DNA of 56,771 bases from an uncultured Lachnospiraceae bacterium (GTDB lineage: Bacteria; Bacillota; Clostridia; Lachnospirales; Lachnospiraceae), in assembly GCA_910587715.1 (NCBI GenBank), contig CAJUMV010000013.1:1-56771 (forward strand), written 5' to 3'. Shown here in pieces: positions 25,655 to 34,990 of this stretch. The notes beneath the pieces are model-generated. The model was not told the origin of the DNA. It worked only from the letters and a program-made list of their open reading frames with translations, and did no database searches. Within the stretch, counting starts at the first letter, position 1. Each line of letters begins with the position of its first letter. The translations under genes were made by a program, and so were the position numbers.

Positions 25655-28300
25655 TTACCTCTCCCCTAATAGCTGTTCAAATTCTTCCGCACTCATCAGA
25701 ATCTTCCGCGGTTTGGTACCCTCTTCCTCGCCCACAACCCCGGCGTCACAAAGCTGGTCCATAATGCGCGCCGCCCGGTTAAAGCCGATCTTAAACATCC
25801 GCTGCAGCATACCGATGGATGCCTTATCCTTCTCAATGATAAACCGCCCCGCCTCCGCAAAGTACTCGTCATACGCTGAATCCGCGTCGCCCGTCCCACC
25901 GGACGCCCCTGCGGCGCCGGACTCCACGGCGATGCTGTTAATCTGCTCCTCCACCGCTTCGTCGGCCGCACTCTCCGGCACATAATCCTTTAAGAACTCG
26001 ACCACGTTAGTAACCTCGTCATCCGAAACAAAAGGACCCTGAATGCGCGCCGGCTTCGGATATCCCTGCGGATAAAAGAGCATGTCTCCCTTGCCGAGCA
26101 GCTTCTCTGCCCCCACCATATCCAGAATGGTACGGGAATCCACGCCGCTTGACACCGCAAAGGCGACGCGGCTCGGCATATTCGCCTTAATCAAACCCGT
26201 AATCACGTCTACTGATGGACGCTGTGTCGCTATAATCAAATGAATGCCACAGGCTCTCGCAAGCTGTGCCAGACGGCAGATGGACTCCTCCACTTCCCCC
26301 GGAGACACCATCATCAAATCCGCCAGCTCGTCCACGATAATCAAAATCTGGGGCATCTTTTCCGGCGCGTCGGGATCGCCGGACGCCTGCATACTCTCCG
26401 CCTTTTTATTATAACCCTTTAAGTCGCGGACATTAAGGTCTGCAAATTTTTTATAGCGGTTGGTCATCTCCGCCACGCCCCAATGCAGCGCCGCCGCCGC
26501 TTTCTTCGGATCCGTCACCACCGGAAGCATCAGATGGGGAATGCCGTTATACACGCTTAACTCCACCACCTTCGGATCAATCATAATTAATTTCACATCA
26601 TCCGGATGCGCCTTGAACAGAATACCCATGATAATGGTATTGATGCAGACGGATTTACCCGAACCGGTCGCTCCCGCAATCAGCAGGTGAGGCATTTTCG
26701 CAATATCCGCCAGCACGGTCTTGCCTGCGATATCCTTTCCCACCGCAAAAATCAGGTTGCCCGGGAATTTCTCAAACTCCGGCGACTCCACCAAATCCCG
26801 AAACGGCACTGCCGTATTTTCCTTATTCGGCACCTCGATGCCCACCGCCGCTTTTCCGGGAATGGGCGCTTCGATACGGATATCCGTAGCCGCGAGGTTC
26901 AACTTAATATCGTCCGCAAGTCCCACAATCTTGCTAACCTTAACGCCCTGCTCCGGCTGCAGCTCGTAGCGGGTAACGGAAGGTCCCCTGCTGTACTGCG
27001 TGACGCTCACCTTCACGCCAAAATTGCCGAGAATCTGCTCCAAACGCTCCGCCGTCTCCTTAAGCTCCCTGTCGGAATCCGCGCCCTTCTTTTTCTTTCG
27101 CGGCGCGAGAAGATCCGGCGTGGGGAAGCGGTAACGCTCCTTCCCGCTTTTTCCAGAAGCGGCTGCCGTCTCTCCCTTCGGCTTCGGCTGGCTGCTTACG
27201 GCTGACGGGCGCACCTTGCCCGGCGTTGCCGCCATCTGGTTGCCCGTCATGGGCTGGTAGGAGTCCATCGGCTTTTTCGCCTGCCCCGTCATGGAGACAG
27301 GCTCCGGCAGCTCATCCGGCTCCTCCGCCATCTGTATCTCATCCATTTCGTCAGATTCCTGCTCTATGTAATGGAAGGAATGCTTCTCCCGCTCTCTTAC
27401 AGGCGACAGCTCCTCTTCCTCCTCTTCGTCATAATTAATCGTGATTTCATGTATATCATCCCGCACTTTTTCGGCAGCCGCTTTTTCTGTCTCCCTGCCA
27501 AGCGCCGTATCCAGCATAACGCCGGACACCTTCTTGTCCATGCGCAACAGCTTTTCGTTTTCCAGCTCCTCCTCCCGCTGTCTGCGTTCCCGCTCCTCAC
27601 GTTCCCGCCTTTCGGACTGCGCTTCCCGGCGTCTGGCAGCCCGCTCCCTGCGGTATGCCGCATCCTCCAGGGAACGTTCATACACCTTCCGCCCGCCTGC
27701 CGCCACGCCGCCGATAAAGGATTTCTCCGTGACAATCACCAAACAGATAATGCCCAGAACCAGAATCAGAAGCACCGTGCCCACCGTGCCGAGAAACTGA
27801 CAGGACAGATAAGCAAGCGAACCTGCAATCACGCCGCCGCCCTTATGCTCTTTGCTGCAGCGGCTGTAAATTTCAGCCATCTGATAGCTTTCCGCCTCGG
27901 CAGGATTCGTGCTGAAAAACTCAAATGCCATGCCGAGAAGAAGGAAAAAAACAATGCCAGCCACAAGTTTTCTCGTGGCGATGCTGTTTCCCACATTTAA
28001 CATGCCAAAAGCAATCATCAAAAAAATAAGAACCGGCGCCACGTAAGCAAGCAGACCGAAAATGCCAAACATCACACTGCTCACCGCATTGCCAAACTTG
28101 CCCACCACCCCGAAATTACAAAGAAATAAAATAAGGGCGAGAGCCGCCAGCACAATCAGCAGAATTTCGTTCCTGACAGCCGGGTCCATAGGCGCATCCT
28201 GTCTGACGTTCCGGGATTTCGCCCGGGTACTCGCCGCGCTCCTGCTTCTGCCCGTATTCTGTTTCTTCGCGGATGACCCTCTTGTACCCTGAGCCGCCAT
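25655..28300 (-). CDS. ftsK: DNA translocase FtsK/SpoIIIE
   Basis: About 881 residues. Four membrane helices cover about 45-190. A long Arg/Glu-rich linker follows (about 200-430), and then a RecA-like motor with Walker A GATGSGKSVCINTI and Walker B ILIIVDELADLMM. The C-terminal gamma winged helix reads ASIGMLQRMFKIGFNRAARI. It pumps DNA through the septum at division or sporulation. The ATG at 28300 has GGTGGAGGAAGTC before it. It lies between tepA and fhs, and its own promoter is in the tepA tail. Confidence 0.95.
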   Translation of the reverse strand: MAAQGTRGSSAKKQNTGRSRSAASTRAKSRNVRQDAPMDPAVRNEILLIVLAALALILFLCNFGVVGKFGNAVSSVMFGIFGLLAYVAPVLIFLMIAFGMLNVGNSIATRKLVAGIVFFLLLGMAFEFFSTNPAEAESYQMAEIYSRCSKEHKGGGVIAGSLAYLSCQFLGTVGTVLLILVLGIICLVIVTEKSFIGGVAAGGRKVYERSLEDAAYRRERAARRREAQSERREREERERRQREEELENEKLLRMDKKVSGVMLDTALGRETEKAAAEKVRDDIHEITINYDEEEEEELSPVREREKHSFHYIEQESDEMDEIQMAEEPDELPEPVSMTGQAKKPMDSYQPMTGNQMAATPGKVRPSAVSSQPKPKGETAAASGKSGKERYRFPTPDLLAPRKKKKGADSDRELKETAERLEQILGNFGVKVSVTQYSRGPSVTRYELQPEQGVKVSKIVGLADDIKLNLAATDIRIEAPIPGKAAVGIEVPNKENTAVPFRDLVESPEFEKFPGNLIFAVGKDIAGKTVLADIAKMPHLLIAGATGSGKSVCINTIIMGILFKAHPDDVKLIMIDPKVVELSVYNGIPHLMLPVVTDPKKAAAALHWGVAEMTNRYKKFADLNVRDLKGYNKKAESMQASGDPDAPEKMPQILIIVDELADLMMVSPGEVEESICRLAQLARACGIHLIIATQRPSVDVITGLIKANMPSRVAFAVSSGVDSRTILDMVGAEKLLGKGDMLFYPQGYPKPARIQGPFVSDDEVTNVVEFLKDYVPESAADEAVEEQINSIAVESGAAGASGGTGDADSAYDEYFAEAGRFIIEKDKASIGMLQRMFKIGFNRAARIMDQLCDAGVVGEEEGTKPRKILMSAEEFEQLLGER

Positions 28301-28351
28301 GACTTCCTCCACCTTGTATCAAAATTTCATGAAACCTAAAAATCCTATATT

Positions 28352-28380
28352 AGTATAGCATTTTCATTTTGGCTTGTCAC
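28352..28380 (-). promoter_or_regulatory. Promoter of ftsK inside the 3' end of tepA
   Basis: Minus-strand -35 GTGACA (28375-28380), 17-bp spacer, -10 TATACT (28352-28357). The -35 is inside the last codons of tepA, and the -10 is 52 bp upstream of the ftsK ATG. Confidence 0.6.
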
Positions 28381-29134
28381 CCCTTGATTTTGTATCTGTT
28401 CTTTTCTTTTCTACCATATCATGGAGCTTTGCGATGGCGTCACTGATGCCGCCCACCTCGCAGATGATGCCTTCTTCCACCGCTTCTCTGCCTACAAGCA
28501 CCGTTCCCACGTCCTTTGTTAACATTCCCGTCTCCATCATCAGCTCCTCCAGACGGGGCTTCGGAATCTTACAGTGCTCGCAGACAAACCCGGTGATGCG
28601 GTTCTGTATCTGCTTAAAATAATCAAAGGTCTGCTGCACGCCGATGACCATGCCGCTTAGGCGCACCGGATGAATGACCATGGTTCCCGTAGGCACGATA
28701 TACGAATAGTCCGTGCTCACCGCAATCGGCACACCAATCGAATGGCTTCCGCCAAGCACCAAAGACACCGTCGGCTTGCTCAGGGACGCAATCATCTCCG
28801 CAATGGCAAGCCCCGCTTCCACATCTCCTCCCATGGTATTTAACAAAATCAGGACGCCGTCCACCTCGCCGCTGTCCTCAATCGCCGCCAGCTGAGGCAA
28901 AATGTGTTCGTACTTCGTCGTTTTCGCGTTGCTGCTCAAGTTGTCGTGCCCCTCCACTTCCCCGATGATCGTCAGCAGATGGATTTTATGATGCTGGGCG
29001 TTCTCGTCCAGCGTCACCTGCCCTACCTTCTCAATCCGCTCGTCTTTCTGTTTCTCATTCTCCTGCTTTTTATCCTTTTCGTTTTCGTCCCGGTTCTGGT
29101 TGTCCTTGTTTTTTGAGTTTTTGTTATTTCCCAT
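28364..29134 (-). CDS. tepA: ClpP-like serine protease, TepA family
   Basis: A 256-residue ClpP-fold protease. The first 40 residues are a Lys/Asp/Asn-rich charged stretch (MGNNKNSKNKDNQNRDENEK). Catalytic Ser is in LGGSHSIGVPIAV and His in PTGTMVIHPVRLSG. TepA of Bacillus is reported in protein export and sporulation. It lies directly before ftsK, the same order as tepA-spoIIIE in Bacillus. The ATG follows GGAAAGGAGCACAT. Substrate is unknown. Confidence 0.88.
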   Translation of the reverse strand: MGNNKNSKNKDNQNRDENEKDKKQENEKQKDERIEKVGQVTLDENAQHHKIHLLTIIGEVEGHDNLSSNAKTTKYEHILPQLAAIEDSGEVDGVLILLNTMGGDVEAGLAIAEMIASLSKPTVSLVLGGSHSIGVPIAVSTDYSYIVPTGTMVIHPVRLSGMVIGVQQTFDYFKQIQNRITGFVCEHCKIPKPRLEELMMETGMLTKDVGTVLVGREAVEEGIICEVGGISDAIAKLHDMVEKKRTDTKSRGDKPK

Positions 29135-29173
29135 ATATGTGCTCCTTTCCGTATCTGTTAACCTGTCACCTGT

Positions 29174-29295
29174 CGCATAAGCAGACGCGAAATGCTGCGC
29201 ATTTCGCGTTCGCGCTGCTCGTCATAAGCCTTCCGATTCAGGCTCTCATGCAAGCATGGCGCCCGAATCAAAAGACTTCTGACTCTGCTTATGCG
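29174..29295. repeat. Intergenic palindromic element with three nested hairpins
   Basis: Outer inverted repeat CGCATAAGCAG (29174-29184) pairs with CTGCTTATGCG (29285-29295). Inside are hairpin A, ACGCGAAATG/CATTTCGCGT (29185-29209), and hairpin B, GATTCAGGC/GCCCGAATC (29235-29269, one mismatch). The fold is a three-way junction. It lies upstream of tepA and directly downstream of the terminator of the next gene. The 60-codon frame crossing it (29158-29340) is probably not a gene. Confidence 0.7.
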
Positions 29296-29298
29296 CGC

Positions 29299-29327
29299 AA
29301 AAAGAGAGAGTCTGAATGACTCTCTCT
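29299..29327 (-). terminator. Intrinsic terminator after the polytopic membrane protein gene
   Basis: Minus-strand AGAGAGAGTC-attca-GACTCTCTCT, a 10-bp perfect stem, followed by TTTTTGCGCG. It lies 35 bp downstream of the gene's stop codon. Confidence 0.88.
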
Positions 29328-29361
29328 TAGTATGACTCATTTATGAAATAATATAAGTTAC

Positions 29362-30912
29362 CTAAAAATCAAAATCATCTTCCTCAGCAACTTCCACCTG
29401 ATAGTGCATATCCTTCTCCGCCACCTCGTAATCGTAATCCATCTCCCGTTTCACATGCTTTTTCGGAAGCGGCAGGGGGTTTTCGAGAAACCGGGGCTTT
29501 TTCTCAGAAACCGCCGCCATAGGCTGCGCGGGCACAGGTGCCGCCGTAGGAACAGGTGCCTCAACTGCCACAGGCGCCGGCGCGGGCATAGCCGCCGCAG
29601 ACGCTGCTATAGGAACAGACGCCGCCGCGTTAATCTCCTCGATCTTCTCGCGCAAAATCTCCGCCTGTCCGTCAAACACCACATTCTTCAAGCCGAGCGC
29701 CGCCATCACGCTCCAGAAAAACAGCGCCGCGCCGCCAAACCCCACGACGCCAAAATCCATCAAAAAAACGGGCGACACAAGAATACAGGGCAATAGCCAC
29801 AGGGAAAAATCCTGCTCCCGTCCTCCGCGTATAAACGCAAACACCAAAAAAGATGCCGGAAGAAAAACCAACGCAAAAAAGGGATATGACGTCCCGATTA
29901 CATGCAGCACCCGCACTTCCATACCCAAAGTCTGATAGGGCGAAAACCATGCCATAAGCCCCTGATACAAACGAACGCCACTAAATGACGCGTCAATCCC
30001 GATAGCGCCAAAGAATCCCGCCGCACTGCCTGCCAGCACGAGAAAAAGGCTTCCGACCAGCCATTTCCTGCTCCCGTCCTCTCCCAATTTTCCGGTAAAC
30101 AGACCCGCAAAAAACAGGAACAAAATTGCCATACCGCATTCCAGATAGCATAAAGCGCCCAAGATAATCCCCAGCACCACCGGAAGCGCCGCGCCGAAGA
30201 AGAAACGTCTGCCCGAAAGTCCTGCCCTGACAAAGCCAAGAACCATCCAGAGTCCCGCCAGCAAAAGCGTAAGCAGCATACACTCCGGATCAATCACATA
30301 AATTTTGCGGATAAACGCATCAGAAAACGTAAGCAGCAAAAGCACCGTACATGCTGCGAACCGCCCCGCCGCTTTCTTCACGGACAGATACGCCAACAAC
30401 AAAGCAAGAAGCTGCAAAAAAATCTGAAACAGCATAGCTGCCATCATACTATTCCCAAGAAATGCAAAAACGACCCGAAGACTACGCACAAACAAATCGC
30501 TCAGCCCGTGCGCCAAAGCAGGACTCTGTGCCCCGGCTCTCACAAGCGCCATTTCATAGTATTCTCCCGGCTCAAAAACAGGCGCCGACTCATAGATTGA
30601 CGCCATAAGAAGCCCTTCTCTCAGTCTGATAAGAAGACCAAAGACAAAGGACACGGAAACGGCAAGGGACTCCGCCATTGCCGCCGTATGGGCAGATATC
30701 TGATATTTCTTCCGTATCGCCAAAGAAGAGAGACGAATCCCCGGATAAAGACAGAAAAGCAACGGAAACGGCAGAAATGTACCAAGCTTTGCAAGCGGCG
30801 CTCCCACATAGCAAGCATACATATGATTCCCCACATATGCCAAAAGCATCACGCAGATACCTGCGTAAACCGCCCAGAGCACATAATCAAACCAAGTTTT
30901 CCGATATGTCAT
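29362..30912 (-). CDS. Polytopic membrane protein, possible GT-C type, unknown function
   Basis: About 516 residues with roughly 10-12 hydrophobic helices over residues 10-400. A Pro/Ala-rich cytoplasmic linker (PAPAPVAVEAPVPTAAPVPA) and the acidic tail EVAEKDMHYQVEVAEEDDF follow. Loop motifs such as APVFEPGEYYEMAL and KIYVIDPECMLL, in the outward loops, recall GT-C glycosyltransferases, but I see no firm catalytic signature. The ATG at 30912 has AAGGATACTATT ahead. It has a clear terminator and sits 46 bp from metY, so it may be co-transcribed with metY. Confidence 0.65.
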   Translation of the reverse strand: MTYRKTWFDYVLWAVYAGICVMLLAYVGNHMYACYVGAPLAKLGTFLPFPLLFCLYPGIRLSSLAIRKKYQISAHTAAMAESLAVSVSFVFGLLIRLREGLLMASIYESAPVFEPGEYYEMALVRAGAQSPALAHGLSDLFVRSLRVVFAFLGNSMMAAMLFQIFLQLLALLLAYLSVKKAAGRFAACTVLLLLTFSDAFIRKIYVIDPECMLLTLLLAGLWMVLGFVRAGLSGRRFFFGAALPVVLGIILGALCYLECGMAILFLFFAGLFTGKLGEDGSRKWLVGSLFLVLAGSAAGFFGAIGIDASFSGVRLYQGLMAWFSPYQTLGMEVRVLHVIGTSYPFFALVFLPASFLVFAFIRGGREQDFSLWLLPCILVSPVFLMDFGVVGFGGAALFFWSVMAALGLKNVVFDGQAEILREKIEEINAAASVPIAASAAAMPAPAPVAVEAPVPTAAPVPAQPMAAVSEKKPRFLENPLPLPKKHVKREMDYDYEVAEKDMHYQVEVAEEDDFDF

Positions 30913-30957
30913 AATAGTATCCTTCTCTTCTGAACCAAATATCAATGCGGAGAATGC

Positions 30958-32226
30958 CTATATAAGTGACTGCGCAAGGTCCGCAATAATATCATCGATA
31001 TGCTCAATTCCCACGGAAAGCCTGATTAAATCAGGCGCTACCCCCGCTTCCTTAAGCTGTTCGTCGTTCATCTGCCTGTGCGTATGGCTTGCCGGATGCA
31101 ACACGCTCGTCCTGGCATCTGCCACATGAGTCACGATCGCCGCCAGCTTCAAACGGTCCATCATTTCCGCAGCCGCTGCCCTGCCGCCCTTTAATCCGAA
31201 GGAAATCACGCCGCAGGTGCCGTCCGGCATATATTTTTTCGCCAGCTCATAGTATTTGTTCCCGGGGAGTCCCGGATAGTTCACCCATGCCACCTTCTCA
31301 TGTCCCTGTAAGAACTCCGCGCATTTTAGCGCATTATAACAGTGTCTCTCCATGCGTAGCGGCAATGTTTCCAGTCCCACATTCAAGAGAAACGCGTTCT
31401 GGGGCGATTGGATGGAACCGAGATCGCGCATCAGCTGGCTCGTCGCCTTTGTAATGTAAGCAGCTTTCCCGAATTTCTCCGTATAAACAATACCATGATA
31501 AGATTCGTCCGGCGTACACAGCCCCGAAAACTTCTCCGGATATGCCGCCCAGTCAAAATTACCCGAATCCACGATGCAGCCGCCCACAGCCATAGCATGT
31601 CCGTCCATATATTTTGTGGTGGAATGGGTCACGATATCCGCGCCCCACTTAAACGGATTGCAGTTAATCGGCGTGGCAAAGGTATTGTCCACGATCAGCG
31701 GCACCTGATGGGCATGTGCCAGCTTCGCGAATTTCTCTATGTCCAGCACCACCAGCGCAGGATTCGCGATGGTTTCCGCAAACACACACTTGGTATTCTC
31801 CCGGAAAGCCTTCTCCAGTTCGTCCGCCGACGCATGAGGGTCAACTACCGTGCACTCGATTCCCATCTTCTTCATGGTACAGGTCAGCAGATTAAAGCTG
31901 CCCCCGTAAACCGTGGAGCTCATCACCACATGGTCGCCAGCCTCACATATGTTGAATACCGCATAATGATTTGCCGCCTGTCCCGAGGAGGTGAGCATGG
32001 CAGCCACACCGCCCTCTAACTCGCAAATCTTCTGCGCCACGAAATCATTGGTCGGATTCTGCAGCCTGGTATAGAAATAGCCGCTCTCCTCCAGATCAAA
32101 GAGCCGCCCCATCTGCTCGGAGCTCTCATACTTAAATGTCGTACTCTGGTAAATCGGAAGCACCCGCGGCTCCCCGTTTTTCGGCTTCCACCCTGACTGT
32201 ATGCAGATTGTCTCTTTTTTGTACAT
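30958..32226 (-). CDS. metY: O-acetylhomoserine sulfhydrylase (Cys/Met PLP enzyme)
   Basis: About 422 residues; makes homocysteine from O-acetylhomoserine and sulfide using PLP. Conserved motifs are QSTTFKYESSEQM, MLTSSGQAANHYAVFNICE, VVMSSTVYGGSFNLL, IVDNTFATPINCNPFKWGAD and the PLP Lys in HSTTKYMDGHAMAVGG. The C-terminus HPASHTHRQMNDEQ is typical. The start at 32226 follows GGAGGAAAGCTAAC and comes 1 nt after the yebC stop. The longer frame to 32289 is unsupported. Co-transcription with yebC is implied. Confidence 0.94.
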   Translation of the reverse strand: MYKKETICIQSGWKPKNGEPRVLPIYQSTTFKYESSEQMGRLFDLEESGYFYTRLQNPTNDFVAQKICELEGGVAAMLTSSGQAANHYAVFNICEAGDHVVMSSTVYGGSFNLLTCTMKKMGIECTVVDPHASADELEKAFRENTKCVFAETIANPALVVLDIEKFAKLAHAHQVPLIVDNTFATPINCNPFKWGADIVTHSTTKYMDGHAMAVGGCIVDSGNFDWAAYPEKFSGLCTPDESYHGIVYTEKFGKAAYITKATSQLMRDLGSIQSPQNAFLLNVGLETLPLRMERHCYNALKCAEFLQGHEKVAWVNYPGLPGNKYYELAKKYMPDGTCGVISFGLKGGRAAAAEMMDRLKLAAIVTHVADARTSVLHPASHTHRQMNDEQLKEAGVAPDLIRLSVGIEHIDDIIADLAQSLI

Positions 32227-32227
32227 G

Positions 32228-32959
32228 TTAGCTTTCCTCCCAGTTGTGGTACACCGCCTGCACGTCGTCATCATCTTCCAGAAGGTCAAGCGTCCTCTGC
32301 AGATTCTTGATCGCGCCCTCGTCGGTCAGCTCCACCCATGTCTGGGGAATCATCGTCACCTCAGAGGAAATGGGCGTTATCCCCGCTTCCTTCAGCGCCG
32401 CGTCCACCTCGCTCCACTGGTCGGGGTCGGTATAGACTTCATAGCTATCCTCTTCCTCGGAGAAATCCTCCGCGCCTGCGTCCAAAGCGGTCATCATCAA
32501 ATCGTCCGCGTCCATTTCGCACTCTTCTTTGTCAATGATGATAAGCCCCTTCTTATCAAACATAAACGAAACACAGCCCTGTGTGCCGATGCTGCCATTA
32601 CCCTTGGTAAAGGCGCTTCTCACATTGGCGGCTGTGCGGTTTGTATTGTCCGTCAGCGCGTCAACGATAATCGCCACGCCGTTCGGACCGTAGCCTTCAT
32701 AAGTAACATACTTATAATCCACGTTTCCGCCTTCGCCTGCCGCCTTCTTAATGCCCCTGTCGATGGTATCGTTGGGCATGTTGTTTGCCTTCGCCTTGGC
32801 GATCACCTGCGCCAGCTTGAAGTTATTCGCCGGATCCGGACCGCCCTCCTTCACCGCCACCGCAATTTCTCTGCCGATGATAGTGAAAATCTTTCCCTTC
32901 GCCGCGTCGTTCTTTTCCTTTTTGTGTTTGATATTCGCAAATTTTGAATGTCCTGACAT
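32228..32959 (-). CDS. yebC: YebC/PmpR-family regulatory or ribosome-associated protein
   Basis: A 243-residue cytoplasmic protein starting MSGHSKFANIKHKKEKNDAA, the conserved YebC N-terminus. It continues with GREIAVAVKEGGPDPANN, NMPNDTIDRGIKKA and YEGYGPNGVAIIVDALTDN. YebC proteins were first seen as DNA-binding regulators, and some later act on the ribosome to help translate proline-rich stretches. It has a ribosome site and 1-nt spacing to metY. Nothing indicates which role applies here. Confidence 0.95.
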   Translation of the reverse strand: MSGHSKFANIKHKKEKNDAAKGKIFTIIGREIAVAVKEGGPDPANNFKLAQVIAKAKANNMPNDTIDRGIKKAAGEGGNVDYKYVTYEGYGPNGVAIIVDALTDNTNRTAANVRSAFTKGNGSIGTQGCVSFMFDKKGLIIIDKEECEMDADDLMMTALDAGAEDFSEEEDSYEVYTDPDQWSEVDAALKEAGITPISSEVTMIPQTWVELTDEGAIKNLQRTLDLLEDDDDVQAVYHNWEES

Positions 32960-33057
32960 CTTTCTCCATCCTTTCTAAAACCGTTTGTCTGTTATGATTT
33001 ATCTATTTGTAACTCCACCTTAAGCAACTTATGTTTTTATCCTCCCCGCCCGATGGA

Positions 33058-34449
33058 TTACGTTTCCGCTTCTTCCTTGTCCTTTCTCGCGGACACACTC
33101 TGGATCATATGGTCCTTTACTTCCATAATGCGGAAGGTATAGCCGCTGTAAGTAAACTCGAAGTCCTCCCCCTCCTCGGGGATATGCTCCAATCTCGAAA
33201 TCACGAAACCGTTCACCGTATCAAAGGGTTCGTCTTCAAAAGAAATCTGCAGCTTTTCCTCCAGCTCCTCCAAGGGCATCATGCCCTGAATCACATAATG
33301 ATCCGTTCCGCTCTCTTTGATATAAGTGGCATCTTCGTCATACTCATCCTGAATATTGCCGACAATCTCCTCCAGAATATCCTCAAGCGCCACCAGCCCT
33401 GCGGTCTGCCCGTATTCGTCTATGACAATGACCATCTGGATCTTTTCTTTCTGCATGACTTGAAAGAGGTCGTTGATCTTGCGTTTCTCCGTAATAAAAC
33501 GCGGCTCCCGCAAAAGCCCTTTTATTTTTCCAATCGGACGGTTACGCATTTTTTCATTCATCTGTATCCGCATCACATCTTTCAGGTGGAGAATGCCGAT
33601 GATATGATCAATGGTCTCGTCGTAGACGGGGAAACGACTGTTATGCGCTTCCACGATAAATGCCGCCGCTTCCTGTAAGGTCATGGTGCAGTCTATGGCG
33701 ATAAGATTGTTTCGGTTGATCATGATATCCTTGGCTTCCTTGTCCCCGTACTCAAAGATATTCGTGATCATCTCCGCCTCGCTGGCATGAAGAATGCCCT
33801 GCTCATGCCCCACGCTTACCATGGAAAGGATTTCTTCCTCCGTCACATCCTCCCTGTCATCCGCATCCCGCACGCCAAACAGATGCAGCACCATTTTTGA
33901 CGTGACAAAAATCAGACTGCTGAAAGGAGATACGATCCGCACATAGTAATAAAAAGGATTGACAAGCGCGTGAAGCCACTTATCCGGATGCTTCGCCGCC
34001 GCCTTTTTCGGCACCATAACGCCGATCGTCATAATTATGTACAGCAGAAAGACCGTCACAACAAACGGCACCGCTAACGCCAGCGCCTGTATCTGCCATC
34101 CGACAAGCGCGCCGAAACGGACACGCACCTGATCCGAGACGAGAAAGGAAAAATAGTTGTTCAGCCGGTACAGGATAAACGCGCCAAACAACAGATTGAT
34201 AGTCACCACGCCAAGCTGTGTCGCCGTAGCGTAAGCCGCATGCTGTTCCATCATATAAGCAAGTCTTTCCTGCTTCTTTTTCTGTTTTGCCGTCTGCTCT
34301 TCGGGTTCCTCCCCGCCTGTGCCGCCGTCCTCTCTCTCTGTTCCCCTGCGGTTTTGCATCGCCGTACTGAAACCGTAAAATGCCATCTCCAGAAATAGCA
34401 TGAACACAAACCACAGGATGCTGTTACTGCCCGAGCCGCCGTCTTCCAT
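33058..34449 (-). CDS. CNNM/CBS-domain membrane protein (hemolysin-family, CorC-like)
   Basis: A 463-residue protein. An N-terminal DUF21/CNNM membrane region of about 200 residues is followed by two CBS domains, IAIDCTMTLQEAAAFIVEAH with FPVYDETIDHIIGILHLKDV, and KINDLFQVMQKEKIQMVIVI with QTAGLVALEDILEEIVGNI. A CorC/HlyC C-terminal domain completes it. Such proteins are linked to Mg2+ and other divalent ion efflux. The acidic/Lys-rich insert RGTEREDGGTGGEEPEEQTA sits between the first and second helices. ATG is after AGAAAGGAATCGTTTAT. A clear promoter lies 55 bp upstream. Confidence 0.9.
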   Translation of the reverse strand: MEDGGSGSNSILWFVFMLFLEMAFYGFSTAMQNRRGTEREDGGTGGEEPEEQTAKQKKKQERLAYMMEQHAAYATATQLGVVTINLLFGAFILYRLNNYFSFLVSDQVRVRFGALVGWQIQALALAVPFVVTVFLLYIIMTIGVMVPKKAAAKHPDKWLHALVNPFYYYVRIVSPFSSLIFVTSKMVLHLFGVRDADDREDVTEEEILSMVSVGHEQGILHASEAEMITNIFEYGDKEAKDIMINRNNLIAIDCTMTLQEAAAFIVEAHNSRFPVYDETIDHIIGILHLKDVMRIQMNEKMRNRPIGKIKGLLREPRFITEKRKINDLFQVMQKEKIQMVIVIDEYGQTAGLVALEDILEEIVGNIQDEYDEDATYIKESGTDHYVIQGMMPLEELEEKLQISFEDEPFDTVNGFVISRLEHIPEEGEDFEFTYSGYTFRIMEVKDHMIQSVSARKDKEEAET

Positions 34450-34503
34450 ATAAACGATTCCTTTCTTCTGTTTTCATCCTTACTGCTTTAACCTCAGTTT
34501 ATT

Positions 34504-34532
34504 ATCATATCAATTATTATCCTGTGTGTCAA
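34504..34532 (-). promoter_or_regulatory. Promoter of the CNNM/CBS gene
   Basis: Minus-strand -35 TTGACA (34527-34532), exact 17-bp spacer, -10 TATGAT (34504-34509). One of the best sigma-A matches in the window. Confidence 0.85.
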
Positions 34533-34542
34533 ATCTCCCATC

Positions 34543-34890
34543 TTATGTACTTGTGCCCAGCTCCAGACTAATCATCAGACCCTCGTTTACCGCCCGCATG
34601 ATATCCGAATCCAGATGACAGACTCTATCCTTCAGACGCTGTTTATCTATGGTGCGCAGCTGCTCCAAAAGAATCACGGAATCCTTCACCATATCATACT
34701 TCCCCGCGCTTAATTCGATGTGGGTGGGAAGCTTTGCCTTGTTCATCTTGGATGTGATTGCCGCGCAGATTACCGTAGGGCTGTGCCTGTTTCCCACATC
34801 ATTTTGTATGATCAGCACCGGACGGACGCCGCCCTGCTCAGAGCCTACTACCGGGCGCAAATCCGCATAATAAATATCTCCTCTTCTCAT
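34543..34890 (-). CDS. mazF: MazF/EndoA-type mRNA endoribonuclease, no adjacent antitoxin seen
   Basis: About 115 residues of the PemK/MazF family, matching EndoA: RRGDIYYADLRPVVGSEQGG, RPVLIIQNDVGN and TVICAAITSKMNKAKLPTHI. EndoA cleaves single-stranded mRNA at specific short motifs. The start at 34890 is chosen because the family begins MRRGDIYYAD and GGAAGTGTAAGGTA precedes it. The gene follows alr with 100 bp between, and in Bacillus that gap holds the antitoxin gene ndoAI. Here I see no ribbon-helix-helix ORF there. The antitoxin may lie elsewhere in the genome, or the enzyme may be controlled otherwise. Confidence 0.92.
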   Translation of the reverse strand: MRRGDIYYADLRPVVGSEQGGVRPVLIIQNDVGNRHSPTVICAAITSKMNKAKLPTHIELSAGKYDMVKDSVILLEQLRTIDKQRLKDRVCHLDSDIMRAVNEGLMISLELGTST

Positions 34891-34990
34891 TACCTTACAC
34901 TTCCTTTGACATTTCGCTACTCTCACTGTTTTTCAGTTACCAGCAATAGTATTGCCGTCTTTTTCGGTCGTATACAGGATAATGATGCGT

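Noticed and set aside
29158..29340. 60-codon minus-strand ORF over the tepA upstream region
   Set aside because: It runs across a terminator and nested hairpins; the peptide is Arg/Ser-rich with no known pattern.
23885..30960. Shared word GCGGAGAATGCC near 23885 and 30950 as a repeat family
   Set aside because: Only about 12-18 bases match, the second copy has no hairpin partner, and a similar word in the CBS gene is coding. Chance is likely.
32960..33057. SAM-type riboswitch upstream of yebC-metY
   Set aside because: The 98-bp gap does not contain a recognisable SAM-I core or a terminator-antiterminator pair.
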